Of a stretch of DNA of 64,000 nt, positions 1 through 8,164 are shown piece by piece; position 1 is the first letter of the stretch, and every line of letters starts with the position of its first letter. The notes under the pieces were generated by a model, which was given only the letters and a program-made list of their open reading frames with translations, was not told the origin of the DNA and did not search any database. The translations under genes and the position numbers were made by a program. The DNA comes from Paraescarpia echinospica (taxonomy: Eukaryota; Annelida; Polychaeta; Sabellida; Siboglinidae), in NCBI GenBank assembly GCA_020002185.1, contig CM034534.1:66069717-66133716 (forward strand), given 5' to 3'.

Positions 1-2
1 AC

Positions 3-872
3 AAAGACACCGCCGGACGGATGGACACGCTCGGCAACGGCAACGTCGGCTTCGAGACGCGACGCCTCGCGACGGCCGATAGCCACGAGGTGGAGATGAT
101 GGGACGCCTGCACGTCGACGCGTTTATGCTATACAAACACCTACCGAACGGCGTCGACACGAAAGTGCGCATAGTGCGCTCGAAGGACGCATTCGCGCTG
201 ATGGGCGCGCAAGCCGTACCGGGGTGGCGCGTCGCGCTGCAGGCGATTCGACTGCACGTGCTAAAAGTGAAGTTGAACCGGGCCGTCCAGATGGGACATA
301 TCAAAGCGTGGACGTTGGGAACGGCTAAGTTTCCGTTGTGTCGCGTCGACTGCAAATCGTTCTCGATAACGGCGGGCACGCTATCGCAAACGCACGAGAA
401 CCTGTACATGGGTGCGATTCCGAAACGCCTCTTCCTGATGATGATCGACAACGTCGCCTACAACGGCGACCACACTAGAAATCCGTTCGACGCGCGACAC
501 AACGACATAAACTTCCTGATGCTCGTCGTCGACGGACGTCAGGTGCCGAGCAAGCCGCTGCAGCCGGAATTCCCGCACAACCGGTACGTGCGGAGCTACA
601 TGAAGCTCTTCGAGGCGACCGGAAAGGCGTTCGAGGACGAGGGGAACGACGTATCGCGCACGGACTTCGGCGCCGGTTACAGCATCTTCGGTTTCGACCT
701 GACCCCCGACTGTTGCGACGGCGACCATTTCAACGTCGTGCGTCAGGGGAGCGTGGGCGTCGAAATGCATTTCGGGACGCCGCTACCGCTTCCGGTGAAC
801 GTCGTCGTGTACGCTGAATTCGAGACGGTGATGGAGATCGACCGGAACCGGAACGTCGTTTACGACTGGTAG
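3..872 (+). CDS. Capsid-type protein of a Maverick/Polinton-like element (F54H12.2-like family), C-terminal part
   Basis: The frame is open from base 3, so the 5' end lies outside the window and the first ATG (21) is probably internal. The 290 visible codons end with TAG at 870. The protein matches, from family knowledge, the invertebrate 'F54H12.2-like' proteins found beside PolB and adenain-like protease genes in Maverick/Polinton/adintovirus-type elements. Diagnostic stretches are a GRLHVDAF-type segment, KVRIVRSKDAFALM, GTAKFPLCRVDCKSF, a KRLFLMMIDN...FNxKxxxNFL-like segment, QVPSKPLQPEF, and the ending VVVYAEFETVMEIDRNRNV. It would be a structural virion protein; whether it is the major or a minor jelly-roll capsid protein I cannot decide. 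No stop or frameshift is visible. The protease frame starts only 5 bases downstream, implying one transcript. Third positions are strongly GC-rich. Confidence 0.75.
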   Translation, partial: KDTAGRMDTLGNGNVGFETRRLATADSHEVEMMGRLHVDAFMLYKHLPNGVDTKVRIVRSKDAFALMGAQAVPGWRVALQAIRLHVLKVKLNRAVQMGHIKAWTLGTAKFPLCRVDCKSFSITAGTLSQTHENLYMGAIPKRLFLMMIDNVAYNGDHTRNPFDARHNDINFLMLVVDGRQVPSKPLQPEFPHNRYVRSYMKLFEATGKAFEDEGNDVSRTDFGAGYSIFGFDLTPDCCDGDHFNVVRQGSVGVEMHFGTPLPLPVNVVVYAEFETVMEIDRNRNVVYDW

Positions 873-877
873 TAACT

Positions 878-1336
878 ATGGATACGTTTCAACTGATGCG
901 TCGTCTGGAACTCGATACGTACGCTAAACGTATCGTCGTCGGCGTCGTGCCTAAAGACGCGCTACTTACCGCCGCCATCGGCGCCACCACCTACCCGACG
1001 GCCTTCGTGTGCAACACCGACGACGGCGGCGAATCGGGACAGCACTGGGTGGCCGTCTACGTCGGCGCCGACCGACGAGGTGAGTACTTCGATTAGTACG
1101 GTCTGCCGCCGCTGCACGCCGACTTCCGCGCCTTCCTGCGCCGCCACTGCGGCGACGCGTGGACGTACAACGACAAGCGCCTGCAGAGCGTCATCTCTAA
1201 CGTGTGCGGACAATATTGCGTCGCCTTCCTTCTCCTCCGATGTCGCGGGATGCCGTGGACGACGTTCCAGAGCCTATTTGGCACCGATAGGGTGAACAAT
1301 GACTGTCTCGTACACGATTTATTAAAACCTCATTAA
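878..1336 (+). pseudogene. Adenain-like (C5) cysteine protease, one in-frame TAG
   Basis: The ATG at 878 opens a 152-codon frame ending TAA at 1334-1336, interrupted once by TAG at 1094-1096 (codon 73). The frame is kept after the stop. Catalytic features are visible: His56 in GQHWVAVYV, an acidic residue at 72 in EYFD immediately before the stop, Gln103 in RLQSVISNVCGQYC, and the nucleophile Cys110. This order (H, D/E, Q, C) is that of adenovirus-type maturation proteases, which cleave capsid precursors; ~150 aa is short but plausible for elements of this type. The TAG falls inside the catalytic region, so only a 72-residue inactive fragment would be made without readthrough. The position after the catalytic acid is usually Ser in this family, from memory. 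The start follows the capsid stop by 5 bases. Confidence 0.8.
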
Positions 1337-1363
1337 TTATACCACCGCTTGTATAGTAGTAGA

Positions 1364-1369
1364 AATAAA
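1364..1369 (+). terminator. Poly(A) signal of the capsid-protease unit
   Basis: AATAAA lies 27 bases after the protease stop codon. It faces the poly(A) signal of the opposite unit only 32 bases away, a compact convergent arrangement. Confidence 0.6.
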
Positions 1370-1400
1370 AACGAACAAATGATGTATACAATTGTTGGTG

Positions 1401-1406
1401 TTTATT
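1401..1406 (-). terminator. Poly(A) signal of the polymerase unit
   Basis: TTTATT on the + strand reads AATAAA on the - strand, 134 bases beyond the PolB stop codon and converging with the + strand signal at 1364. Confidence 0.5.
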
Positions 1407-1477
1407 ATTACCCACACATACATACATACATACAGAAACTACTCCTAGGGGAGGGGGGTAGTGGGGGTTAGGTTAGT

Positions 1478-1552
1478 AGTAGACGAGTTAGACGAGTTTA
1501 CGACTTAGACGAGTAACGAGTTAGACGAGTGTATACGAGTTAGACGAGTATC
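1478..1552. repeat. Degenerate 9-bp repeats (TTAGACGAG) beyond the PolB 3' end
   Basis: Five or more copies of a TTAGACGAG-like motif run up to and slightly into the 3' end of the polymerase frame, between it and its poly(A) signal. No function is evident. Confidence 0.6.
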
Positions 1553-4500
1553 GGCGCCGTAGTGACGCCATCGTCGAGCACGCGGCGTTTAGCGTAGAAG
1601 TAGCTCAACGCCGCGCGCTCTTGAACGTACGTCAACACGGACGAGTCTTTCACTTGGAAACCGCGGTTCCAGCCGACGCCGTTGCGACGGTCGCGGAGTA
1701 CGGCGAGGAAGGTGTGCTCGTCGATGTCGGCGTTCTGTCGCTTGCTCAGTCCCTTCGTGCTGTACTTCGGACCGGCGACGCCGCCGAAGCAGTAGTAGGT
1801 TTTGCTGCACAGCGCCACGATTCCGTCGCCGCGCCACTCTTCTTTGAAGAGACCCGGCGTTCGACGATCGAACAGGCGTCGGCGCGCGCAGCAGGCCGCC
1901 GCGCCGTCGTCCCACGCTAGTCCGGCGACGCGCCGTCGTACGTAGGCGTCCACGTGCGCGTCGCAGCATTCGGCCGGAAACCAGAGCGAACGATTCCGGA
2001 AGTAGTGTTCGCGACGTTCTTCCGGTACGAGCGCATCGACGTCACGTCCGGCTAGGGCTATGTACGCCGAGTCGGTGTCCATAGCGCAGTACTGGAAGAG
2101 CGGACGGGGAATGTAGGCGTCGACGAAATCGTAATAAAATTCCAGCATTCTCAATTTTGCGTACTGCAATACGAAATAGCCGATATGTATCGGCAGGCAG
2201 TAGACGATTTTACGCTTATTCATCGCCACCTCGTACAGCGCGTCGTCGACGACGACGTCCAGTTGCCGGAAGCGCCGATTGTTGACGAGCATCGACGCGC
2301 CGACCGGCGTCGCGTACTTGATTTCGCGGTGCCGATCGACGCGCGTAATCGTTTTCTCGTAGGAACTGTTCCCGAGAAGTTTAAATGTATCGGCGATGAT
2401 CGATTTATCGGGATCGATATCGCCCTCGCGGCGCCCCGTCGAAACCGCGTCGCCGAAGCGGCGACAGCAGGCTATCGGCGCGTACTCGACGATCTGGTAG
2501 ACGCGCTCGACGACGAGCCCGAGCGCCAGATACCAGCGTAGGAGCGGCGTCGCGTGCACGATCGCCGCGCCGAAGTAGCTACCGACGAGCGTGCGTTGAG
2601 GTCGCGTGAGGAGATCGTGCGACTCGGCGTAGTCGCGCATGAACAGGCTGAGATCGTCGCGCACGATATCGACGTTCTTGAATACCGGCTGCATCTCGGC
2701 GAACTTGTCGCGCAGCGCTTCCGGTACGGCGATATCGCACTGAACGAGGCCGAACAGAGAGCCGTCGCGCACCGCCTCCAGTATCGTCGAGAGCGTAATG
2801 GTTGTCGGCGACGGTTGCCATCGTGACGCGTCGGGCGGCGTCTGCGTCGCCGGCGGTTTCACGGCGTGCCACTGGCACTCCCACATTTCGACGACTTCGT
2901 CGACGTAACGGCGCAGGTAGGTGGTCACGGCCATCGTCGCGGCGTACAGCGTCGTCATCGGTTGACCGTTGACGGCATTCGTCGTCACGTGCACCTGACA
3001 CGTCGGGCAGCCGTGAAAATAGCAGCCGTGAAATTGATACGCCGTTCGCGTGGCGGAGCACCAGCCGTCGACTCGGTGCTTTCCGATGCGCTTCTCGCGT
3101 CCGTTCAACTGGTGACGTATACGCGCGCCTGTTTCCGCCTCCACGCGCGTCAACCACTCCTCGGCCATACGGCCGTAGCGGTGCACGCGTTCCGCTCGAA
3201 AGGCGTTCTCAGCGCGTCGGCGCGTATACCAGCCCGTCGGCATCTCCTGCATTATTGCCCATAGATAGAGGCCGTTTGCCTCGAAGCCTACTATCGATCG
3301 GCACGGCGCGCCGCCACGAATCGACGTCACGTCGGCCTCGTGGTGGCGCGCGAAGATGATCGACGGGCCGCCGACGATCTGCGCCTGCAGCAGACGGTGC
3401 AGATCTTTGTTCGGCTCGTTGAAGAGCGAGAAATGGATCGACTTCGGCAGGTCGTTGAACAGGTACAACAACATCAACCCCGGTACGCTGATGGCGTCCT
3501 TGAACATGGCGATACGTCGGCGCCGATAGAAGGCGAACTGGCGATCGACGGCCTCAAGAAACGTCGCCACGTCACGATTGTTATACCACACAAGAAAATC
3601 GCGCTTCGACATCATACCCTCGTCGCGCTACGCCGTCGCGCAAATCTCGTACGCCTCCGCGGAGACTCCCTCGCGTTTCAGCTGGCTGTAGAAAACTTCG
3701 CGCGACGGCAGGGCGGTTTCGTCCAGACGCGAAAACGCGTCGATGTGCTCGTACGGGAAGTAGCCCTTCGTTGCCGAGCAACCGTACGCTTTCAGAAAGC
3801 GATCGTAGCTAACGCCGGGCGCGAGGTAATTCGTTATGTCCAGGAACTTCAACGTCGTCGTCGACAGGCACACGTAATTGTTCTGACGTTTAATGGTAAA
3901 CGCCGACGACGTGTGCTGCGCGTCGTCGGTTATGAGCAGGGGGGTCAAGTACTTTTTGACGACGTTCAGGTCGTACTTACCCAAATTGAATCCCAATACG
4001 GGCATTTGACGAAGGTACGTCCACAGCCGGTCGGCGAGAGTGGCGTACGGTGACGCGTCGGCGTCGTCGTTGCATCGTCGCCGCCGCCAGTCGGCGTCGA
4101 GCGCGTCGAGCGCCTCGAAGGTCACGTCGTAGCGGGGACGTAGAATCGCGCACGCCGCCGCGCTCACCGCTTCCAGGTCGTCGATGAGGCGACGCGCGAG
4201 TTCCGACGAATCACCGGTCGTGACGTAACAGCGCGCCGCTTCGTGACCGGGCACGTTCGACGCGACGCTCACGCTGAGCAGTTCGTGTCGCGCGATCCAG
4301 CGGCATTTGTCGCTATCCGTCGGCAGATCGTTATCGGCGAAATAGCACTCGAAATCGAACGTCGCGCGGTACGGGTAGTAGCGCAGGTTGTCGTCGCCGA
4401 CGTCGATGCCTTCGTCGTCGAGCCGCTCGAATACGGACGCCGTCGGTCGGTAGACGCCGCCGGGGAACACGTGACGAACGCCGCCTTCGCACGTCGCTTC

Positions 4501-5691
4501 GTGACGTCGTAAATCGCGCGCAGTCCGCCAGAGGACGCTGCCGCATTTCCCGCACTTGAACGTTTTCGTGTACGCGCGTCGATCGCTTATGTACGAGAAG
4601 TGCGACTCGTACAGGTTGACGTTCAGCGTCGTGGGGTGCGCTTCGCGCGATCGACGGACTAGTTCGGCGACGTCGTTCGTCAGTCGACGATAGACGACGA
4701 CGTTGATGCCGAAAACCGTCTCCACGCGATCCAGTTCGTTCAGGCGCACGCCGCCGTCGTTCGAGGTCGCCGTGTCGCGACAATACCGCGCGTGCAGACG
4801 TTTGGCGTCTTTCGTTAAACGGTTCGTATGGCGGATACTTTCGCCTCGTCGGTGACCTTGCAGGTGAAGGGCGATGCATCGGAAGAGACACAGATGGTCT
4901 TCGTAGGGCGTACCTCGATCGTAGTTCGTCAACGACACGATGGACCTGTTGAGGCGCATGTAGGCGGGAAGCGTCGTCACGCCAACGCAGCCGATAGGAT
5001 GATTGATGATCACGTTCACGAAGTAGGTGGCGTTAGTTACGAGCTCGACGATCCATCCCGAGTCGGGACGCTGCGCGATGGCGTACTGCAGTATGTCGGT
5101 AGTGCGCACGGCGTCGAGGAATCGTTCGAATGAACGACTATCGGTAACTAGGGCGGGTGTTTCGAGGAGGCGACCGCAACAGTTACACGAAGAATGAAAA
5201 TATCGGTACCGACCCGACACCTTGTGGCGTAATACAAAACCATAGCTTACGTTAATTTTAAACGCGTTCTTTTGCACGCTAAACATTTCCCTCAGACGAG
5301 GTTCGAGCACGCGCGTACTCGTACAGGCGGTCATACGATAGTTGTAACGCGACTGTATGACGCCGCGCGCCACCGACGTCTCTATGCTACGCCGGTGCTC
5401 GTCTACGACACGCTGTAGATCGTCGGGCGACGGCGGCGACCTAGCGGCGACCTCTTCCTCCACTGATCCACTAGGTGGCGGCGAACGGCCACACTGCAGC
5501 CTCAGATGTCGTAGCATAGCGTAACGCATGGTGTATAGCTTGCCACATTTTGGACACTCTCGACGTTTTACGTATAGCGTTTCGTCGCCGCATTTTTTCG
5601 AACTCTTTACGTGTCGTTCTAACGTCGACTGCGTCGCGAAATAACGCCCACATTTCGGACATTGCCATCTATTAGGTGATGGTGGTGGCAT
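1540..5691 (-). pseudogene. Protein-primed-type DNA polymerase B with N-terminal zinc fingers, one in-frame TAG
   Basis: One ~1,382-codon frame (ATG at 5691, end 1540) is cut only by TAG at 3628-3630; the downstream part stays in the same frame. The N-terminal 687 residues carry two Cys/His fingers (C11, C14, H27, C34; C46, C49, H62, C67), a DHLCLFRCIALH segment (~265-276), a third finger near C380-C383, then exonuclease motifs: FDFE at ~445-448 (Exo I), GFNLGKYD at ~567-574 (Exo II) and YDRFLKAYG (~629). The second 691-residue part has the polymerase palm: GFEANGLYLWA at ~110 (motif A), KLLGNSSYEKTI at ~412 (motif B), CAMDTDSAYIA at ~510 (motif C) and KTYYCFGG with KYSTKGLSK near 605-625. 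This is the Maverick/Polinton-type PolB that replicates the element. Motif A has Glu where the family has the catalytic Asp, and motif B has Glu where Gly is usual. A TATA box sits 30 bases upstream of the start. Confidence 0.88.
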
Positions 5692-5720
5692 TCTCTCTAA
5701 TGATATTTTTCGAGCGTCGC

Positions 5721-5728
5721 TATTTATA
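5721..5728 (-). promoter_or_regulatory. TATA box of the polymerase gene
   Basis: The - strand reads TTATAAATAG here, 30-37 bases before the polymerase ATG, so the 5' leader would be only a few bases long. Confidence 0.6.
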
Positions 5729-5769
5729 ACGGCGACGGTGACGGTGGCGGTGGTGGTGGTGGTAAGTAC

Positions 5770-5985
5770 ACCCTAGCGGGAAGATTTTTCTAACCCTAGC
5801 GGTGGAATGCGGTTTTTCTAACTGTGGTCCTAGCAGTAATTTTTCTAAGCGGTTTTTTTCTAACTAGTGGTACGACTAGCGGTGGAATGCGGTTTTTCTA
5901 ACTGTGTGATGGTCCTAGCGGTAAGTTTTCTAAGCGGTGGTGGTTTTTTCTAACTAGCGGTAATTTTTCTAACTAGGTAACTCGG
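5770..5985. repeat. Tandem degenerate repeats CTAGCGG...TTTTTCTAAC upstream of the polymerase promoter
   Basis: At least six copies of a CCTAGCGGT(...)TTTTTCTAAC motif of variable spacing lie between the polymerase promoter and the poly(A) signal of the next - strand unit. The CTAGCGG core recurs in the 10.3-10.8 kb array and in the big inverted-repeat arms. Confidence 0.65.
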
Positions 5986-6009
5986 AAACGGAAAGTACAT
6001 TTTCAACGT

Positions 6010-6015
6010 TTTATT
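6010..6015 (-). terminator. Poly(A) signal of the 8.1-6.1 kb - strand unit
   Basis: The - strand reads AATAAA 86 bases after the stop codon of the last reading frame of this unit. Confidence 0.55.
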
Positions 6016-6100
6016 CGGTACTCTTACAACATTCAAACACAGCAGCGTGAAGCCTTCGTTTCAATAGCAAGCAAATGTTCTCTATTCTACTAGTGTTCGT

Positions 6101-6760
6101 TCATTCCAGTCCGCTCCGGTGTTGCACGTACGTGTGCACGGCCAACTCGAGTTGCACGCGATTCATATAATCGCGCCAATTCGTTCCCAACAACCAGTTC
6201 GACACAAACTGCACCAAATACAATTCTCCTGCACGGCCCGTTTGCGGCTGCTGATCACCGGAAGAAATCGACACCGTAGTCTCGCTTAGTATATGCACTA
6301 GTCTCGTAAAACACGGGATGAGCGATCGACGTAGGAACGTTTCCATGACGTCGTTGAAATACCGCGTCACAATACAGCCCGGCTTATCGAAACGTTGCAT
6401 GCAGACGCGATTCGGTCGCCCCGCGCGATAGCCGGGCATGTGAACGTAGGGGCAGCCTTCATTCGGTTCGCATATCCCGCAATGATCCCGCGCCTTCTCC
6501 AGAACCATTTCGCTGATAGTCTCGGCGATGAGATCCATACCCAGTCGTTCGTAACGTACGATCAACTGACTCCGGCTCGGCACGACAAGTTGCCGTTGAC
6601 ACGTCCCCAGCTCCTCCGATACGCTCCAGTACGGCGAACATCCCATCGTCCTCAGGCTGTCGTTATACGTCGGTGGAGGGGGGCGCGTTCGGGTCGATCC
6701 CAGCGCCTCCTCGATTATCGCCTCCAATACGTGAGCGTCACGTACTCCTCCGCCACTACC
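6101..6760 (-). CDS. Unrecognised ~219-aa frame, apparent 3'-terminal exon
   Basis: The frame is open from 6760 to a stop at 6101 and begins exactly at a 3' splice site (CTTTGTGCTGTAG, AG at 6762-6761) in phase 0; no ATG lies near its start, so the N-terminus must come from an upstream exon. I do not recognise the protein. It has a Cys/His cluster near the middle (HCGICEPNEGCPY followed by VCMQRF and KPGCIV), which may bind metal, and a helical C-terminal half with WLLGTNWRDYMNRVQLEL. A poly(A) signal follows at 6010. In-frame stop TAG lies just inside the intron at 6761-6763. It is either the last exon of a multi-exon gene or one of several alternative 3' exons joined to the donor at 7755. 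Confidence 0.55.
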   Translation of the reverse strand, partial: GSGGGVRDAHVLEAIIEEALGSTRTRPPPPTYNDSLRTMGCSPYWSVSEELGTCQRQLVVPSRSQLIVRYERLGMDLIAETISEMVLEKARDHCGICEPNEGCPYVHMPGYRAGRPNRVCMQRFDKPGCIVTRYFNDVMETFLRRSLIPCFTRLVHILSETTVSISSGDQQPQTGRAGELYLVQFVSNWLLGTNWRDYMNRVQLELAVHTYVQHRSGLE

Positions 6761-6778
6761 CTACAGCACAAAGCAGTT

Positions 6779-6862
6779 CTACTCTTTACGGCTAATCACC
6801 GTCAGCAACGCGTGTAGGAAGTCGCTCATACACTCACGTCTGGTGTGTTGCATCAGAGCGTC
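6779..6862 (-). CDS. Small exon/reading frame D (27 aa) after a 3' splice site
   Basis: A TGTGTTTGTAG acceptor (AG 6864-6863) is followed in phase 0 by a frame of 27 codons ending TAG at 6779-6781. The frame contains ATG at codon 4. Internal donors GTGAGT (phase 1) and GTGATT (phase 0, after ACG) are present, so it may be a cassette exon leading into the 6760 exon. The following acceptor begins 17 bases after the stop. Confidence 0.3.
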   Translation of the reverse strand, partial: DALMQHTRRECMSDFLHALLTVISRKE

Positions 6863-6882
6863 CTACAAACACATTATTATAG

Positions 6883-7047
6883 TTAGTCCTCCTCCTTCTT
6901 CTCCTCCTCCTCCTCCTTCTCCTCCATCTTTACTGACCCCGGCACACCCCGTTCCAACAACGTTCTTACGAACGTCGCAACCTCGTCGTACTGAGCGCGA
7001 ATCCTTTCGTTGTTTGCAAGCATTTTTTGGAGTACGCAGCGCACTTC
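6883..7047 (-). CDS. Small exon/reading frame C (54 aa), helical with Glu/Lys tail
   Basis: A TTTATATGCTTTAG acceptor (AG 7049-7048) opens a phase-0 frame of 54 codons ending TAA at 6883-6885. The protein is helix-like (MLANNERIRAQYDEVATFV...) with a run of Glu and Lys at the end. A possible phase-0 donor, TCA/GTAAAG, precedes the Glu-rich tail, so this could instead be a cassette exon. The stop codon lies inside GGACTAAC, a good branch-point sequence for the next acceptor. Not recognised. Confidence 0.4.
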   Translation of the reverse strand, partial: EVRCVLQKMLANNERIRAQYDEVATFVRTLLERGVPGSVKMEEKEEEEEKKEED

Positions 7048-7070
7048 CTAAAGCATATAAAGCACAACTG

Positions 7071-7265
7071 TTAGTACATCAAACTACTACGAAATAGGCT
7101 TGCTTCATAGGCCAACCAAAACGCTCTTATATATTGTTCGGCCGACTCGGCTAATAGTTCAAAGCTCTGCTTGCTTAGTTCCAGCCCCTGACGATCTCTC
7201 ATTCGTTGTCGTTCGTTGGCGTGTTTCAATAAATCTACCAGTAGCGGCCAATTTTCCTCCTCCTC
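7071..7265 (-). CDS. Small exon/reading frame B (64 aa), amphipathic helical
   Basis: A TTGTGTTGTTTGTAG acceptor (AG 7267-7266) opens a phase-0 frame of 64 codons, beginning EEEENWPLLVDLLKHANE and ending SSLMY, with TAA at 7071-7073. It is rich in Leu/Glu/Gln/Arg with heptad-like spacing, so probably helical. There is no ATG before codon 22, so translation would need an upstream exon. The stop codon sits inside TACTAAC, a perfect branch-point consensus, 22 bases before the next acceptor AG. Not recognised. Confidence 0.45.
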   Translation of the reverse strand, partial: EEEENWPLLVDLLKHANERQRMRDRQGLELSKQSFELLAESAEQYIRAFWLAYEASLFRSSLMY

Positions 7266-7293
7266 CTACAAACAACACAAGACAACAACAACA

Positions 7294-8057
7294 TTAGTCA
7301 TCGTCGTCGTCGACGTATCTTTTTAGTGTGCGAACTGTATACGAGGGGTCCCCGTTCCAACTCGATTTCCGCACACTAATCTCCACTTTAGTACCGGTTA
7401 ACTCGAGCACGGTATCGCGGAGATCCTCCTCGTTCAATTCCGTCAGGTACTCGGCCGTGAACTCGACGAGATTAGACATTTGGCTATCGAACAACGTAAG
7501 CCAAAGCTCATCTTCTTCCTCCTCGCCGTCCTTCACCATCACACGCAACGCGAAGGAATATTTCGGTACATACACTTCACCGTGCGTTCGACATATCAGG
7601 GCCCCGTCTTTGTTTGTCTGTAATTACCGGCGACAACGGGAACATCCCAAATAGGTGGTGCCGGGCTCGCCTTTGTACAAGACGGCCTCGATCGTAACAG
7701 GCGACAGGAGTTTATACACACCGTTGACGGCACACTTCAGATGTCTCAGACTCACCGCTGTGGCGCGCGTCGACGCCATCGATTCACGCTCCATAGATCC
7801 GCTCCGCGACAGGACCGGGGGCAGCTCGGCCGTCTCGTCGGGGGGGTCCAAGCGCGCCTCTTCGGCGCTTCTCTTTCGACCGACAGTCAACGGGGTCGCG
7901 ATCAGCGTAACGGGGCGCTTAACACCCCCGTTGACAAGGCTGCAAGCAGTGCCGAAGGTTGACTGCCGCTGCTGGCCGCTGTCGCCGCCTTCATCGACTG
8001 CTTACGCGGTGCCTTCGACTTTTTTGGTTGTTGTTGTTGTTGACTTTCATCCGCCAT
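7294..8057 (-). CDS. RPA-like OB-fold/zinc-ribbon ssDNA-binding protein, interrupted or alternatively spliced
   Basis: The first ATG after a TATA box is at 8057 and opens a Gln/Lys-rich frame (MADESQQQQQPKKSKAPRK). The main frame, shifted by one, is open from 8001 to TAA at 7624-7626, then continues in the same frame to 7294. It includes a basic GRKRSAEE segment, an acidic/Pro linker, then VYKLLSPVTIEAVLYKG, a GCSRC pair, and after the TAA an ICRTHGE pair, YSFALRVMVKDG, ELWLTLFD and VEFTAEYLTEL. This order resembles the C-terminal DNA-binding domain of the RPA large subunit (OB fold with inserted zinc ribbon), so I infer an ssDNA-binding replication partner of the neighbouring PolB. The TAA falls between the two halves of the zinc ribbon. 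A 3' splice site (TTACAG, AG 7619-7618) immediately follows it in phase 0, so the break may be mutation or an alternative-splicing boundary. The frame change near the N-terminus is unexplained. Confidence 0.55.
7750..7756 (-). promoter_or_regulatory. Strong 5' splice site GTGAGT in the RPA-like frame (phase 0)
   Basis: The - strand reads GCG/GTGAGT with the exon ending at 7756, between two codons of the RPA-like frame (after STRATA). Five downstream acceptors (exon starts 7617, 7265, 7047, 6862, 6760) all begin their coding frames in phase 0, so each can be joined to this donor without a frame change. Confidence 0.5.
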
Positions 8058-8086
8058 GTTGCGGAAGAACGTCTGCTGCTTGCTGC

Positions 8087-8090
8087 TCTG
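8087..8090 (-). promoter_or_regulatory. 3' splice-site-like sequence upstream of the 8057 ATG
   Basis: GTGTATTCTTTCTACAG ends at 8088, 31 bases before the ATG at 8057. It allows an additional upstream leader exon, but the nearby TATA box makes an unspliced leader equally possible. Confidence 0.35.
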
Positions 8091-8148
8091 TAGAAAGAAT
8101 ACACGGTTAGAAGTTCGGCGTCATACAATATAACATTTTTCTCACTCG

Positions 8149-8155
8149 TTTTATA
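8149..8155 (-). promoter_or_regulatory. TATA box of the - strand multi-frame unit
   Basis: TATAAAA on the - strand, about 95 bases upstream of the ATG at 8057. Together with the TATA box at 9018 on the + strand it defines a divergent control region. Confidence 0.5.
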
Positions 8156-8164
8156 CCTTTTCCA

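Noticed and set aside
381..770. 129-codon - strand frame opposite the capsid gene
   Set aside because: Antisense shadow of the conserved capsid frame; no family features.
3340..4053. 237-codon + strand open frame inside the polymerase gene
   Set aside because: It is antisense to well-conserved PolB motifs and Arg/Val-rich, as expected from GC-rich antisense codons.
7616..7630. 10-base 'intron' GTAATTACAG removing the TAA in the RPA-like frame
   Set aside because: Far too short to be spliced; only the acceptor with a distant donor is plausible.
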